Source: Asterella californica
Lineage: Eukaryota; Streptophyta; Marchantiopsida; Marchantiales; Aytoniaceae
Assembly: GCA_036924285.1 (NCBI GenBank)
Contig: JAYKYS010000015.1
Span: 9,052,001 to 9,116,000, forward strand
Reading direction: 5' to 3'
DNA: 64,000 nucleotides
Made by a program: the position numbers and the translations under genes. The notes beneath the pieces are model-generated. The model had not been told where the DNA came from and made no database searches. It saw only the letters and a program-made list of their open reading frames with translations. Shown piece by piece: positions 35,388 through 48,400 of the stretch (within the stretch, counting starts at the first letter, position 1; each line of letters begins with the position of its first letter).

Positions 35388-37406
35388 TATCGTGTCGGAT
35401 ATTGCGTGAAGGATGTCCAGGAAAACGCGAGGTTCTTGGCTGTGGAGATGCTGTGTGTCGAACAGAGACAAGACAGAGAAGAACAACCACGAAAACGAAC
35501 GTGCAATATATACCAACTCCAAAAGTATGTACACTGCCGGTTCTTTCTCCTAAGAGCACGAAACTGATGAACAAACCAAAGCGGTCTGTAACCTACTTCA
35601 AAGCCCTAAAATAAACCCCTGAATCACAACTCTAACCCAAAACCGCCGAAGCGTAGCTCAAAGCAAGAGAAACTTCTCTTTGCTAACAAACAGAGCCACA
35701 ACAATATCACGCGATCCAAACCCAAGTCCAAACCACATCCACGCACTAGCTCTTGGCTAAAGCTAGCTACCACAAGCCGTACACAACCAATTAAGTCCCT
35801 AACGAACTCAAAAGGACGAAATCCGTAGCGAAGGAACCGAAAAAGATCTATTTGAGAAATTTCTTCTTTCGCCAAACGATCTTCAAATGTTGATAGGGTC
35901 TCTTTCCCTGACTCCTTTGGCTCAAGAAACCTTCAGATCCGACTCCCGATAGTCGAGATATCGCCGATTTTTGATCGTAGGTGACGGAATCTTCAAAAAC
36001 TCCTCCCTACGGCTTAAAACCGCACACCATGCACAAACGGATCGTCTAAACTGATATCCGTCTTCTCTGGTAGGTAGATCTAGATACCCTGAACCCAACA
36101 AGACTCCAAACAAGCCGTTTGGAGTTCACCTTGCAAAACCACTCGAGAAATTTGATCACAGATTGCAAAAAACTGACGTAAATCGGCTCCCTGCGGCTCA
36201 AACTCGCTCACCACACCCATACAACAATCCAATTCACGTACAGTCTTCTCCTATGAGTAGATGAAGACTCCCTGATCGCGTAGGCAACAAGAACGAAGAG
36301 CTTAGCTCACCGATCGCGAAGAACAGCCCAATCTCATGTCGCAGGTGAACAGAAATTTGATGTAAGCGCTTCCCTGCGAGCCAATTTCACTCAGAATTTC
36401 CAAACCGCCCGATGAAAATTGGTATAGTCTTCAATTTCCTGTAGAACTCGGTGTTCTGATCCCGATGGATCCAAGGACAGCAAGTTTGGACTCCGGAATG
36501 ACCCGAACGGTCCAACTCTCCTTCACAGGTAACTGAAATCTCTAAATCTACTTCCTGCGTCTCAATTTCCCCCAGAACCCACCCCCTGATCCGTCTCTTC
36601 ACAAACCGTCTTAACCTGTGCGTAGCCTGCACAGTTCTGAACCCAATGAAACCTTGCGCGCATGTATTGGACTTCCCAAATCCTCAAACCATCCATCGAC
36701 AGGTCGCAGACGCAAGCTAGTCCCTAAGCTGTCCCCTTGTTAGAGTCTCTGTACGTACGAACTTCACCCTGAATAATAAGAAGCAGGCCCCTTGCGTCTT
36801 TGATATAACGCCTGAAGTCTCAAATACCGAGTCAGCAAGTAACTAGGGCCTAGCTTGATTTTACCTTCTTTCGAATCGCATAACTTCTTCTCTAGATGTC
36901 CAAACGAAGTAAACAAGATACCCATGGAAAGCTGACAATGAGCTCTACCCATCTATGCGATAAAAGTGAAGATCCGAAGTTGTGCCAAAAATCCGTAAGC
37001 TGGGGCCTAGCTTATATTTACCTTCTTTCGAATCGCATAACTTCTTCTCTAGATGTCCAAACGAGGTAAACAAGATACCCATGGAAAGCTGACAATGAGC
37101 TCTATCCACCTATGCGATAAAAGTGAAGATCCGAAGTTGTGCCAAAAATCCATAAGCTGGGGCCTAGCTTGTTTTCCCATCTTTCGAGTCCTGTAACTTC
37201 TCCACTAGGTGTCCAAACAAAGTAGACAAAGTGCCTATGGAATGATGACAAGGAGCTCTATCCACTGATGCGATGAAAGCTAAGATCCGAAATGGTACCA
37301 AAAGCCCATAAGCAAGGGCCTAGCTTGTCTTTTCACGAGTGTTTTTTTTTGGAGCGACAAGCATCGAACTTTGGATTTCATATAGGAGCCGATCCACGAC
37401 ACGACA
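35388..37406 (-). repeat. 3' LTR of family A
   Basis: On the element strand it begins TGTCGTGTCG and ends CGACACGATA. It matches 43486-45487 over its full length with few changes. Confidence 0.92.
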
Positions 37407-37420
37407 TCCACCCCCTCTAA
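37407..37420 (-). other. Polypurine tract of family A
   Basis: TTAGAGGGGGTGGA on the - strand, directly before the 3' LTR. Confidence 0.75.
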
Positions 37421-37493
37421 TCCTGTGCATCCTCCGGTATGCACCAGAGATACCAACCAAGGAGTGGACCGGCACACACCTCGTCTTATCGTC

Positions 37494-40400
37494 CTACTTC
37501 CCATTGTAGCCAACCTCATCTTCAATGTCTTCTGCATAATCCTCATCCTCAAACTGAAACTCCGACAAGATATCTGCTAGGTCGATCTCCTCATCTCTCT
37601 TTTTGAAAATCTTTACGCGTTTACCTGCCACTGGCACCTTCAAGCTCGCTCCGTCCAACTCTTGCAGAGCGTAAATTGCGTTGTCATGAACCTTCTTCAC
37701 CACATACGGACCAAACCATCGCATGGAAAACTTCCGGAGCGCACTACGTTGGTTATCTAGACTGTTGTCGTAGACTACAGACACCTAATCACCTTCCTTG
37801 ATTTCCCTAGGTCTCAAACGATGTCGTTGATCAAATCTGACCTTGTTCTTCAATCGTGCTTCTCGCAGCCTATCCAAATAGATATCCTCAGGTCTTCTCT
37901 GGATATCCTCAGGTCTTCTCTCTAGCTGCCTAATTCGAATAGCAAGAAGCTCTTCCTTAGTCAGATTGTCTTCCCAAGGTAACATACTCCATGTCAAAAT
38001 GTGTTCTTCAATCGGCATGATAGGTTTCTGACCTGTGATGAGTTCCACTGGCATGTAACCTGTCACCAAGCTGTGCGTCGTTCTATCTGTCCATAACGCA
38101 AATGGTAAGAGTCGAGGCCACTCGCGCACCTTTCCATTGCAGGCCTTTACCAAAGCCTTCACAATGGGTGGATGACCACGTTCACTCTTGGCATTCCCTT
38201 CGGGGTTGTAAGCAGTTGTCAGTGACAACGTCACCCCGCACCTTGCAAAGAATTCCCGAGCCTCATGTGCATCTAACTCTCCTCGATCTGCAGTGATCTT
38301 TCCCACACATCCATATCGACAAACAACCTCTTCCAAGAGAAATTTACATACCCCTTCAGCTGTCTTTGTCCGAAGCGCCCTACCCTCGACTTGATTTGAA
38401 AGATCTTCTCTAGCAAGTACCAAGTATCTCATCTGCCACAATCCAATCGGCATAATCACCAAGTCTACCACCCACTTGAAGTGGATTGTCAACGGATAAG
38501 TCGGGTGTAATCCGTCACAATGTCGGATGTTCGAATACATCTGACATGTCAAACAAGACTCCACAAAAGATACAACATCGATGTACATGTTTTTCCACCA
38601 ATACCGCTCTTTCATCTTTGTAAAAGTGGCCCAAATCCCTCGATGTCTAGCCCAAAGACTCTCATGGAACTCCTTGAGCAACTTCTGCTGATCTTCCTTG
38701 TTGCAAATCACCCGTAGCGGTACCCCATCTTTCTGCTTCGGTCGCTTCCAAAGAAACCCATCCTGCAACATGAAGTTGTAGGCCTTCCTTCGAACTCTCC
38801 GAAACCTCTCATCCGTCCAACCTGTCTGCTTAACCATCATACTAAGGTACCTCCGGACATCAAGCAAATCACCATCATACAATCCTTCAACAAACAACTC
38901 ATCTTCCTTTCTTGTCTGTGCAATTGAATAGAACTTTGCGCCCACGTCGTCAATATCTTCAACCATCTCATCCTCCCCATCATACCGAGCTCGAGATAAC
39001 ATATCCGCCATCGGATTATCTTTCCCTACGATATGTCTAAACTCCGAGTTCAACGACTTGATATATGCGATCCATCGTAACATCACAATATCAGGAGTTG
39101 AACAATTCATGATCATCCCTAACAACAGCAAGCAATCAGTTTCAACCACCATTACTGCTCGAATCAAATACTCTTTCTCAGTTTTCATAGCTGAAACAAT
39201 ACCCCATAGTTCTCTCTTCACTTGCGGGTAAGCACGTTGTCGAGGACTTAACACTTTCGCTCCGAACCTAACCGCAAACCTGTCTCCATTCTCATCATCC
39301 TGTCCGATTGCCCATCCAATTGCAACTGGACTCGTATCCAGTGTAAGAACCACCGGCGCAGCACCCTTGTAATCAATCCTTCCCAGAACTGGAGGAGATG
39401 ATAGTAAAGACTTCAGCTTCCTTACCGCATCAGTATGCTCTTCCTCCCATCTGAACTTATGATCCTTACGGAACAATCCATACAACGGATTCGCCACATG
39501 CGCATAATGAGGAATCCAAATGTGGTAGAATACACAAGCACCTAAAAATCTTCTTACTTCTGTCAGCGAGTTGCAAACCTCCTTCATCCTTCCAATCGCA
39601 TCCACCTTGTTCGGATCTGGCTTCCGACCAAACGATCCACACAAATGACCAACGATCAAAACCTCTCTAACCCCAAATGTAGACTTCGCACCTGACAACG
39701 TAAGATGAACTTCCTCAAGTCGAGATAAGATCTTCTCACAGTCTGCGATGTGATCGGTGACGTATCGCCGACATCCCCTCTGATCTAATGCTTCGTTCTT
39801 CTCATCCTCCACACATTCTTTGATGGGGATGTCATCCAAGAACGGCATCGTCTTTTCAGGGATGAAGTTCCTTAGAACTCGATTCATCCCGTTCATCATG
39901 TGTGCTACCGAGTTGGTAGCTCCCTGTGGTAAGGTACACATCTTAACCAAACCCAAAGGTGTCCTCATTGTCGTGAAGCTTCTGCTCTCCTCCGCTAGTT
40001 GAAACTGATCGTACCCTGAGTAAAGATCTCTCATTGAGTAAATTGCTCTTCCTGCAAACGCTTCAGCAAACTCATCCACAATCGGTCCCACCCCAGCATT
40101 TCTGATTGTTACTGCGTTCACCGGCTGCATGTCTTGGATGAACCGGAGCGACCCATTCTTCTTAGGCACTGTAAACCATCTGCTCGAATACGGTGCAAAC
40201 GACAGCTCCAAGATCTTCATCCGCATCTTCTCCTTCAGCAACTCCACTAGTTTGGACAAGTGAGCCCGCGGTACTGGAATTGGTCTCAGGTTCCATGGCA
40301 CATGCGGTACCGTGAAGATAACCATCGGGGTAACAACGTACGGGTCTACACACAATCTCATGTGGCTCAAAAGCAAATGCTTTCCCATGTCGTGAAAGCA

Positions 40401-40980
40401 TCTCTTTGAAGCAAATCCTCTCTTCTGGTAGAAGAGACCCATCAGATCCAATCTTCAGCTCTTCAAGGGTCTTCTCCGTGAACTTGTGTCCTATCATTGC
40501 AAGATCTCGCAAACTCTTCTCCTTTGAAGCTCGATCCATCTGTTGGTTAGTGTCTTCCGGCAAAGGACCAGCAACTGACTTTACCTTCCTATCCACTGTC
40601 TTGTACCTTGTCTCAACTCGAACCTCCGGTGCACGGAATGATTCGATCATCGAATAGACCTCCCTTGAATAAATCTGCACGACCTTATCCATATCCTCCC
40701 ATCCAATAGACATAATCTCTCGCAAAGGATCTTCCAACCCATCCTCTTCATAAACACCAGAAATCCATTCATCTCCTTCTAGCTCACCCAACTCTTTCAA
40801 CATCAACTCAACATCACGCAAATGTTTTTGTTCTTTTCTTCTCAGCTCTTCTACCTTCTTGTATATAGCAATCCCACACTCTGAAAAATCAACAAACCCT
40901 GTACAAAAGACACTATCTCCATCAAGCGAGAGTACCTTCTCCTGCGCACCACCACAATCCCGCTCTATAGTGATACTCAA
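37494..40980 (-). pseudogene. pol of family A: RT, RNase H and integrase, nearly intact but with frame breaks
   Basis: 40980-40360 encodes the spacer before RT. A frameshift near 40360 leads into an 888-aa frame (40451-37785). RT has VVTPMVIFTVPHVPWNLRPI, FAPYSSRWFTVPKKNGSLRF and the catalytic FLDD at about 39835. RNase H starts near VLTLDTSPVAIGWAIGQDD. The integrase has an H-H-C-C zinc end (...ESCLTCQM). Its core Asp/Asp/Glu lie in VVDLVIMP, ITADRGELD and GNAKSERGHPP. TAG at 37784 replaces a probable CAG and is followed by VSVVYDNSLDNQ, FGPYVV to 37494. The pol type is also known from fungal-like Ty3 elements in plants. Confidence 0.88.
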
Positions 40981-41800
40981 CGAAAATCCTTGAACTCTTC
41001 ACTCATCCTTGGAAGCGGTCTCTCTCTTAACCGATCTCGATTGCGCTCGTGATTGGATGGTACAGTCAAGAACTGTATCGCTCTCTTCCCATCTTGACTT
41101 CGGATCCTAGCATAAGCAGATCCGTCGTCTAGCATCTTTGTCTCCATCCGAGTTGCTATGATGAAAGGTTGGTCCAGAATGAGTGGGTACGATGTTGCTT
41201 CCTGAACAAAAAAGTTTTGCTCAATAGCAACATCACCTATGCGCACTCTGATGTCTAGACAAACTCCATATAAGTCTCCTCTCGTGTTATTGGTTGCTCT
41301 TATGACCCATCCATGTTCTGTATCGATCGATCACTTCTTCTTCTTGTACAGCTCTTTCGACAGGATGTTGATTTTTGATCCATGATCGATCAGAGCAACC
41401 ACCGGCTCATCCAAGTCTCCGATCCTCACCAGCGTTTCTGTCGTAGCTCAAGCTCAGTGACTGTGGCTGTAATGACTTGAGCTCTGCTTCCCATTCTCCT
41501 CTTCATCCTCAAAATGCACCCTGCGCCTTCGATCTCTTTCTTTCTCTGGAGAATAGACACTGCACTTTGCAAGCTCTCTCTCCTCATCCACAGACATCCT
41601 AGTATCCAAAGCATGCGATAAACCAGTCTCACCCGTAATTTGTCGCTTTCGTTTGATGACATCGATGATGACATCATGAAACTCGCGCTTAGCGATGCCC
41701 AACACTTCTCTCAAGGTAAACTCCACCTTCGCATTCAGAATGCGATCTTCCAAGACTCCCTTCAAGTCTGTTGAAGCCTCGGTATCGGACTGTAGCTTGT
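40980..41800 (-). pseudogene. gag-protease linker and aspartic protease of family A, broken
   Basis: One frame runs from about 41800 to 40977. A linker (LEDRILNAKVEFTLREVLGIAKREF, FHDVIIDVIK) is followed by a retropepsin with active site ALIDHGSKINILS at 41379-41387, DHGS in place of the usual D-T/S-G-A. A flap-side segment (GDVAIEQNFFVQ) and LILDQPFIIATRMETKMLDDG follow. TGA stops lie at 41454, just downstream of it, and at about 41331, where context suggests former TGG Trp codons. The frame shifts again near 40980. Confidence 0.8.
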
Positions 41801-43432
41801 ATCCAGCCGGCTTACCTTCTCTTTCTGAGAATCCTTCACTCTTTCCTTCGATGGAGAAGGAGCATCATCCACCGGTAGGTCTTGAGCTCCTACATCTCGA
41901 AGCTCTTGGCGAATCTTCTCTCCTCGAGTCTGTCTCTTGGAAGAAGTTTCTTCCCCTGCATCCTCTGAATCTCGCCTTCTCTTCTCTTCCAACAACGCTT
42001 CGTGTTGGTTCTTGGCGATGTACGCATGCACCGATAGAGGTTCTATCGGATCCTCCCATCCAGTATCCCTTCTGATCGTAGCAGCTGTCCTCATCAATGT
42101 TTCACGTGTCATCTTCCCTTTCTGTTTCATGGAGATGGCAGATGACCACAATCCACTTGGCTCAACCTCCTTGTTGAAACTCCTCTCAGCTTGATCCTCA
42201 ACCCTTGTGCCATAAGTTCCAGCTTCCACGATTGCAATTGCTTGCGCTGATAGGTGGTCCTCAACCAACTTCTTCATTCCTCCTCTACCAAAGTTGGTAT
42301 GAAGAAGTGCACCAGTATCCCTCAACGCTACCTTCTCATCTTTCCAGAAGATCACCCCTTGCTGTAAGGTATCACTGAACTCCTTGCAATCTCTGCGCGG
42401 ATGATCGGTACCATCGCACCACTCGGTACCATCGGTACCATCGCACCGCTGGATCCAGCCTTGCTTCTCAACAGATTTCGCTCCGCTTGTAGACCCTTGT
42501 TCCTCCAATCTGGTGAGCTTGATCTGCAGGTCTCGCATTCCACGCATGATCTCCTCAAGACTTGAGTCCTTCTTCGGAGATACTATCGGTGTCTGAACAA
42601 CTGGAACAGTAGGAGCAACTGACACTACCTGTCTAGCAACAGGAACAACTGGTCGAACTACAGAAACAGGTGTTACAGCAGTTGGTGTTGGTGTCAGTCT
42701 CCTAACAGGAACCTTCTCTCGCCTTCGCTCTCTCTTGGTGAGCAGACCAACAGCTTCTTCAACCTTCTTCCAACTACTGATCAATCCATCGTCCTCCTCC
42801 CGGTCTTCCAGAAGTACCTCTAGCTTCTCCTGCAACTTCTCATCTGCAGCCCGAAGAAATAGCTCTGTCTTGTTGGACTGCAACGTCAACTTCTCCATCC
42901 TGGTCAGTCGTGAAAACTGCTTCTCAAACTCCCTGAGCAACTTTGTAGCTTGTAAACCCTTCCTCGGTTGCTCAACCCACTCCAAGAATGACTTCTTGGT
43001 GACTCGATCAAAGTCTTCCAAGAAGTACTCATCCATCAAAGCACGAGCAAACGTCTCCCAGTCCTTGTTAAAATGCTTCGTTAGCATTTTCACATGATCT
43101 CTAATCTCTAGAGCTGCTGCTAACTCAAACGTCTCAATCATCTCATCTTTTGAGACCCGGTTCAGCTCCATCTCCTTCACATAATGCCTCAGATATCTTG
43201 AGACATCTCTCCCATCAAACTGGTCAATCCTGCTGACCACCGCTTGTAGCGCCTTTGTTGCCAAAGCTTCCTTCCGCTCATCAGACTGTTGCTGTCGTAA
43301 GAACATAGTGAAAGCTTTGAACATCGATGCAGTCGTCGGATCCAACTGCACCTTCGGCAACCCACCTGAACCATTAGCTCTATCTCCATCACCTTTCCCA
43401 TCCCCACTCATGACTGCCAATCTCTTCTTCAA
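41762..43432 (-). pseudogene. gag of family A, long open frame (556 aa), ends by frameshift
   Basis: This is a Ty3 gag for particle assembly and RNA packaging. The capsid lies at about residues 30-220 (MFKAFTMFLRQQQSDERKEAL, VTKKSFLEWVEQPRKGL, FSRLTRMEKLTLQSNKTELF). A Val/Pro-rich linker follows at about 240-290. A knuckle region near 320 reads CDGTDGTEWCDGTDHPRRDC. The knuckle has six extra residues (a repeat of DGT) between its first two cysteines compared with the relative at 15908-16096. Near 41815 the frame shifts, so the natural continuation (KPAGYKLQS...) is read in another frame. The capsid part is intact over more than 500 codons. Confidence 0.85.
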
Positions 43433-43465
43433 AGTTCACACAGAAGAAATCTCCACCCCAGACTT

Positions 43466-43482
43466 TCACGTCGAGTTCACCA
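43466..43482 (-). other. Candidate primer binding site of family A (not the initiator Met type)
   Basis: TGGTGAACTCGACGTGA starts three bases after the 5' LTR on the element strand. It begins with the TGG expected for pairing with a tRNA CCA end. It does not match the initiator-Met site used by the other two LTR elements here. Confidence 0.5.
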
Positions 43483-43485
43483 CCG

Positions 43486-45487
43486 TATCGTGTCGGATAT
43501 TGCGTGAAGGATGTCCAGGAAAACGCGAGGTTCCTGGCTGTGGAGATGCTGTGTGTCGAACAGAGACAAGACAGAGAAGAACAACCACGAAAACGAACGC
43601 GCAATATATATCAACTCCAAAAGTATGTACACTGCCGGTTCTTTCTCTTAAGAGCACGAAACTGATGAACAGACCAGAGCGGTCTGTAACCTACTTCAAA
43701 GCCCTAAAACAAACCCCTGAATCACAACTCTAATCCAAAACCGCCGAAGCGTAGCTCAAAGCAAGAGAAACTTCTCTTTGCTAACAAACAGAGCCACAAC
43801 AATATCACGCGATCCAAACCCAAGTCCAAACCACATCCACGCACTAGCTCTTGGCTAAAGCTAGCTACCACAAGCCGTACACAACCAATTAAGTCCCTAA
43901 CGAACTCAAAAGGATGAAATCCGTAGCGAAAGAACCGAAAAAGACCTATCTGAGAACTTTCTTCTTTCGCCAAAAGAGTCTCCTTCCCTGACTCCTTTGG
44001 CTCAAGAAACCTTCAGATCCGACTCTCGATAGTCGAGATATCGTCGATTTTCGATCGTAGGTGACGGAACCTTCAAAAACTCCTCCCTGCGGCTTAAAAC
44101 CGCACACCATGCACAAACGGATCGTCTAAACTGATATCCGTCTTCTCTGGTAGGTAGATCTAGATACCCTGAACCCAACAAGACTCCAAACAAGCCGTTT
44201 GGAGTTCACCTTGCAAAACCACTCGAGAAATTTGATCACAGATTGCAAAAAACTGACGTAAATCGGCTCCGTGCGGCTCGAACTCACTCACCACACCCAA
44301 ACCAACAATCCAATTCACGTACAGTCTTCTCCTAGGAGTAGATGAAGACTCCCTGATCGCGTAGGCACCAAGAACGAAGAGCTTAGCTCACCGATCGCGA
44401 AGAACTGCCCAACCTCGAGTCGCAGGTGAACGAAAATTTGATATAAGCGCTTCCCTGCGAGCTAATTTCACTCAGAATTTCCAAACCGTCCGATGAAAAC
44501 TGGTATCGTCTTCAATTTCCTGTAGAACTCGGTGTTCTGATCCCGATGGATCCAAGGACAGCAAGTTTGGACTCCGAAACGGTCCGAACGGTCCAACTCT
44601 CCTTCACAGGTAACTGAAATCCTCAAATCTACTTCCTGCGTCTCAATTTCCTTCAGTATCCACCCCCCGATCCGTCTCTTCACAAACCGTCTTAACCTGC
44701 GCGTAGTGTGCACAGTTTTGAACCCAATGACACCTTGCGCGCGTGTATTGGACTTCCCAAATCCTCAAATCATCCACCAACAGGTCGCAGACGCAAGCTA
44801 GTCCTTAAGCTACCCCCTTGTTACAGTCTCTGTATGTACGAACTTCACCCTGAATAATAAGAAGCAGGCCCCTTGCGTCTTTGATATAACGCCTGAAGTC
44901 TCAAATACCCAGTCAGCAAGCAACTAAGGCCTAGTTTGATTTTGCCTTCTATCGAATCGCATAACTTCTTCTCTAGATGTCCAAACGAAGTAAACAAGAT
45001 ACCAATGGAAAGCTGACAACGAGCTCTACCCATCCATGCGATAAAAGTGAAGATCCGAAGTTGTGCAAAAAATCCGTAAGCTGGGGCTTAGCTTATATTT
45101 GCCTTCTTTCGAATCGCATAACTTCTTCTCTAGATGTCCAAACGAGGTAAACAAGATACCCATGGAAAGTTGACAACGAGCTCTACCCACCTATGCGATA
45201 AAAGTGAAGATCCGAACTTGTGTCAAAAACCCGTAAGCTGGGGCTTAACTTGTTTTCTCCATCTTTCGAGTCCTGTAACTTCTCTACTAGGCGTCCAAAC
45301 GAAATAGACAAAGTGCATATGGAATGTTGACAAGGAGCTCTATCCATTGATGCGATGAAAGCGAAGATCCGAAATGGTACCAAAAGCCCATAAGCAAGGG
45401 TCTAGCTTGTCTTCTCACGAGTTTTTTTTTTGGAGCGACAAGCATCGGACTTTGGATTTCATATAGGAGCCGGTCCACGACACGACA
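43486..45487 (-). repeat. 5' LTR of family A
   Basis: It is the partner of 35388-37406. It would drive element transcription toward lower coordinates. Confidence 0.92.
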
Positions 45488-48400
45488 ACGTACGATTTGC
45501 GTGTTGGAAGTTGGAGTTCACAGAAAAACTTCACGGTGTGCAAGATGGATGATATCCATGCGGTTTTGTGGAACACTTTCTTGGACAGGTTTGAAGTGAA
45601 ACTTAAGCGGAAACCTTTAAGGTTGAACGTTAGAGCTAAAGGGCGGAAGCTACGAGTGAGGTTGATCCGAAAGGCGCGGAAATTTGACGATTTTGCGGTG
45701 AATTTGATCAAAGACAAACAGATGGACTTCAACAACGGAGTCATGTGTTTGATGCGGGTTGTAGATTTGATGGCGGGTGGCAGACAAGAGGAAACAAGAG
45801 GAAATTCGACTAAACTTCCGAGGGTGCTTCGCGAAGTGATTAAGGAGTTTGAGGATGTCTTGACGAATGTCTTGACGGATGAGTTACCTGCTGAGTTACC
45901 TCCAAGGCGGGTGATGGATCACAAGATTGAGGTCTTATCAAGATCAGAACCACCTTCCAAACTCCTCTTATCGACTCAATCAGGTGGAACTCCTTGAGTT
46001 GAAAAGACAACTCGGGGAGCTATTAGCACGGAGATATATTCGAACCAGCAAGTCACCTTACGGAGCTCCAGTTCTTTTTGCAAAGAAGAAGGATGAGAAG
46101 TTACGACTCTGTGTAGATTATCGTGCACTCAATAAGGTGACGGTGAAGAATAATTATCCCTTGCCAAGGATAGATGACTTGTTTGATAGGTTAGCGGCAC
46201 AAAGTACTTTAGCAGGATAGACTTGAAGTCAGGATATTACCAGATCCGGATAGCTGATCCAGATGTTGAGAAGACCGCTTGTCGAACCAGATACAGATCA
46301 TTTGAATTCGTGGTGATGTCATTTGAACTCTGCAACGACTTTTCGACGTTCACTACATGGATGAACACAATTTTTCGCGAGGAGATGGATGAGTTTGTCA
46401 TTGTTTACATCGACGACATCTTGATCTACTCCAAAATCTTGGAGTCGTACATGGAGCAGCTAAGGATGGTGTTGACGAAGTTGTGGGAGCATAAGCTGTT
46501 CGTCAATGTTGACAAGAGTGAGTTTGGTTTGGAACGCATTAATCTCTTGGGACATGTCATTAGTGCAGAAGGAGTCAGTTCGGATATGTAGAAGGTGGAC
46601 GCGATTGTGACTTGGGAGCCTCCGATTACAGTGAAGAAGATGTGGCGATTCTTAAGATTTACGTAGTTCTACCGCAAGTATGTGAAAGGGTTTTCAAAGA
46701 CCACGAAGCCGCTGACAGACTAGACGGACAAAGACGCACGAGTAAATTGGACCAATGAGGTGGAAGATGCGTTTCAGACGATCAAATCTATTTTGTCAAA
46801 GGCACCAGTTTTGAAGCTGCCAAGTTTGACAAACCATTCGAGGTGCACACAGACTCGAACGACTATGCGATTGATAAAGTGTTGGTGCAGGATGGAAAAC
46901 CTGTAGCGTACGAGAGCAAGAAGTTATATGGGATGAAGAGTCGATGGCCGACTCACGAGAAGGAACTATTTGTGGTGGTTCATTGCTTGAGAAAATGACG
47001 GTGTTACTTGAGACTTCACAAAACCCAAGTGTATACTGATAATATTTCACTCAATTACTTTGAGACACAAGATCGGATGACGCCAAAGCAACTACGATAT
47101 CTTAGCGCTCATGAATGTAGAAGTAATCCACAAAGCGGGAAAGGACAATGTGGTTCTTGACGTCTTGAATCGCAAAGAGGAATATCTTTCATCGTCAACA
47201 CAAATATTGCGAGCTATGTATCTTAAGGAGTCAGACTTGGAGAGGCGAATACGTGAAGGTTACATGGACGACGATCAAACGAAAGAGTATCTGGAATAGC
47301 TCAAGCGAGGAGTGAAGTTTCATAACATGCAGCTCAGACATGGCTTACTCATGTTCAAGCAAAGTCGGGTTTATGTGGGACAAGAAAAACTTAGGACTAA
47401 GTTGCTCAAAGAATATCATGATGCACCATTATCAGGCCATAAAGGAGAGAAGTCCACTTTAGCAGTGGTAGCTAAAGAGTTTTATTGGGCCCACATGAAA
47501 AACGATGTCGCCCACTTTGTGAAAACATACTTAACATGTTAGACGAACAGGGGTTACTTCATCCTTTGTCAATTCCGACCAGTCCTTGGGAAAGCATTAG
47601 CATGGACTTCATCACCTCTCAGCTTGACTCAAACGGATACAACGCAATCTTTGTGATAGTTGACTGGTTTAGCAAACTAGCGAAGTTTGCACCGGCCTTG
47701 GATACTGCAACAACATTCACGACTTCTCGGTTGTTCCTAGATACTTGATGACGTTCACATGGATTACCTCTGAGTATTATTTCAGATCGAGATTCTAAGT
47801 TCACAAGTGTCTTTTGGAAACACTTGTTTCAAAAGTTGGAAACTAAGTTAAAATTCAATATCGCTTTTCATCCCAAAACGGATTGACAAACGGAACGAGT
47901 TAACTCGGTTCTGAATCAATACTTGAGGAATTATGTGAGCGCGGACCAAAGTGATTGGGCGGAGTGGCTCAACCTTGCGGAGTATTGTTACAATTCCACA
48001 AAGCATTCAACGACCGGCGATCGCATATCTTGCTTATTTATGGACGTGAGTCAGAAGGGCATCTTGATCTGACTCTTGCAGGGAGTTCTACATCGGCACG
48101 ACCAAGAACACGACAAACATTAGCTGAAGAATTGGTGACGGAAATGCAGCGGTGCGAGGAGCAAGTAAAAAAGAACCTCGAAAAGGCACAGCAACAGTAC
48201 ACGAAGCAGGTAAACAAGCATCGGCGGCAAGTGAAGTTTCAAGTGGACGAAGAGGTATGGTTAAGTGCAAAGAACTTCACCCTTCCAGAGGGAATATCGG
48301 TGAAGTTTTCATCGAAGTTTGTGGGACTTTTTGTCATAGTCAAGAATCCGCACGAAGATGTCTATACATTAGACCTTCATCTCGAGTGGCAGTTGCATCC

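Larger units (their letters stand above)
35388..45487 (-). mobile_element. Ty3-type LTR retrotransposon (family A), full-length but inactive
   Basis: The 10.1-kb element has LTRs of 2019 and 2002 bp, a 6.1-kb interior, primer site, polypurine tract, gag, protease, RT, RNase H and integrase, all on the - strand. ACGT at 35384-35387 and 45488-45491 is the target duplication. It lies inside the family B protease and interrupts one codon run cleanly. The two LTRs are very similar by eye, so the insertion is much younger than its host. No chromodomain is seen at the C-terminus. Confidence 0.93.

Noticed and set aside
37785..40451. 888-aa ORF as an intact functional gene
   Set aside because: It is the RT-RNase H-integrase part of a Ty3 element with frame breaks upstream and a stop downstream, so it is not a host gene.
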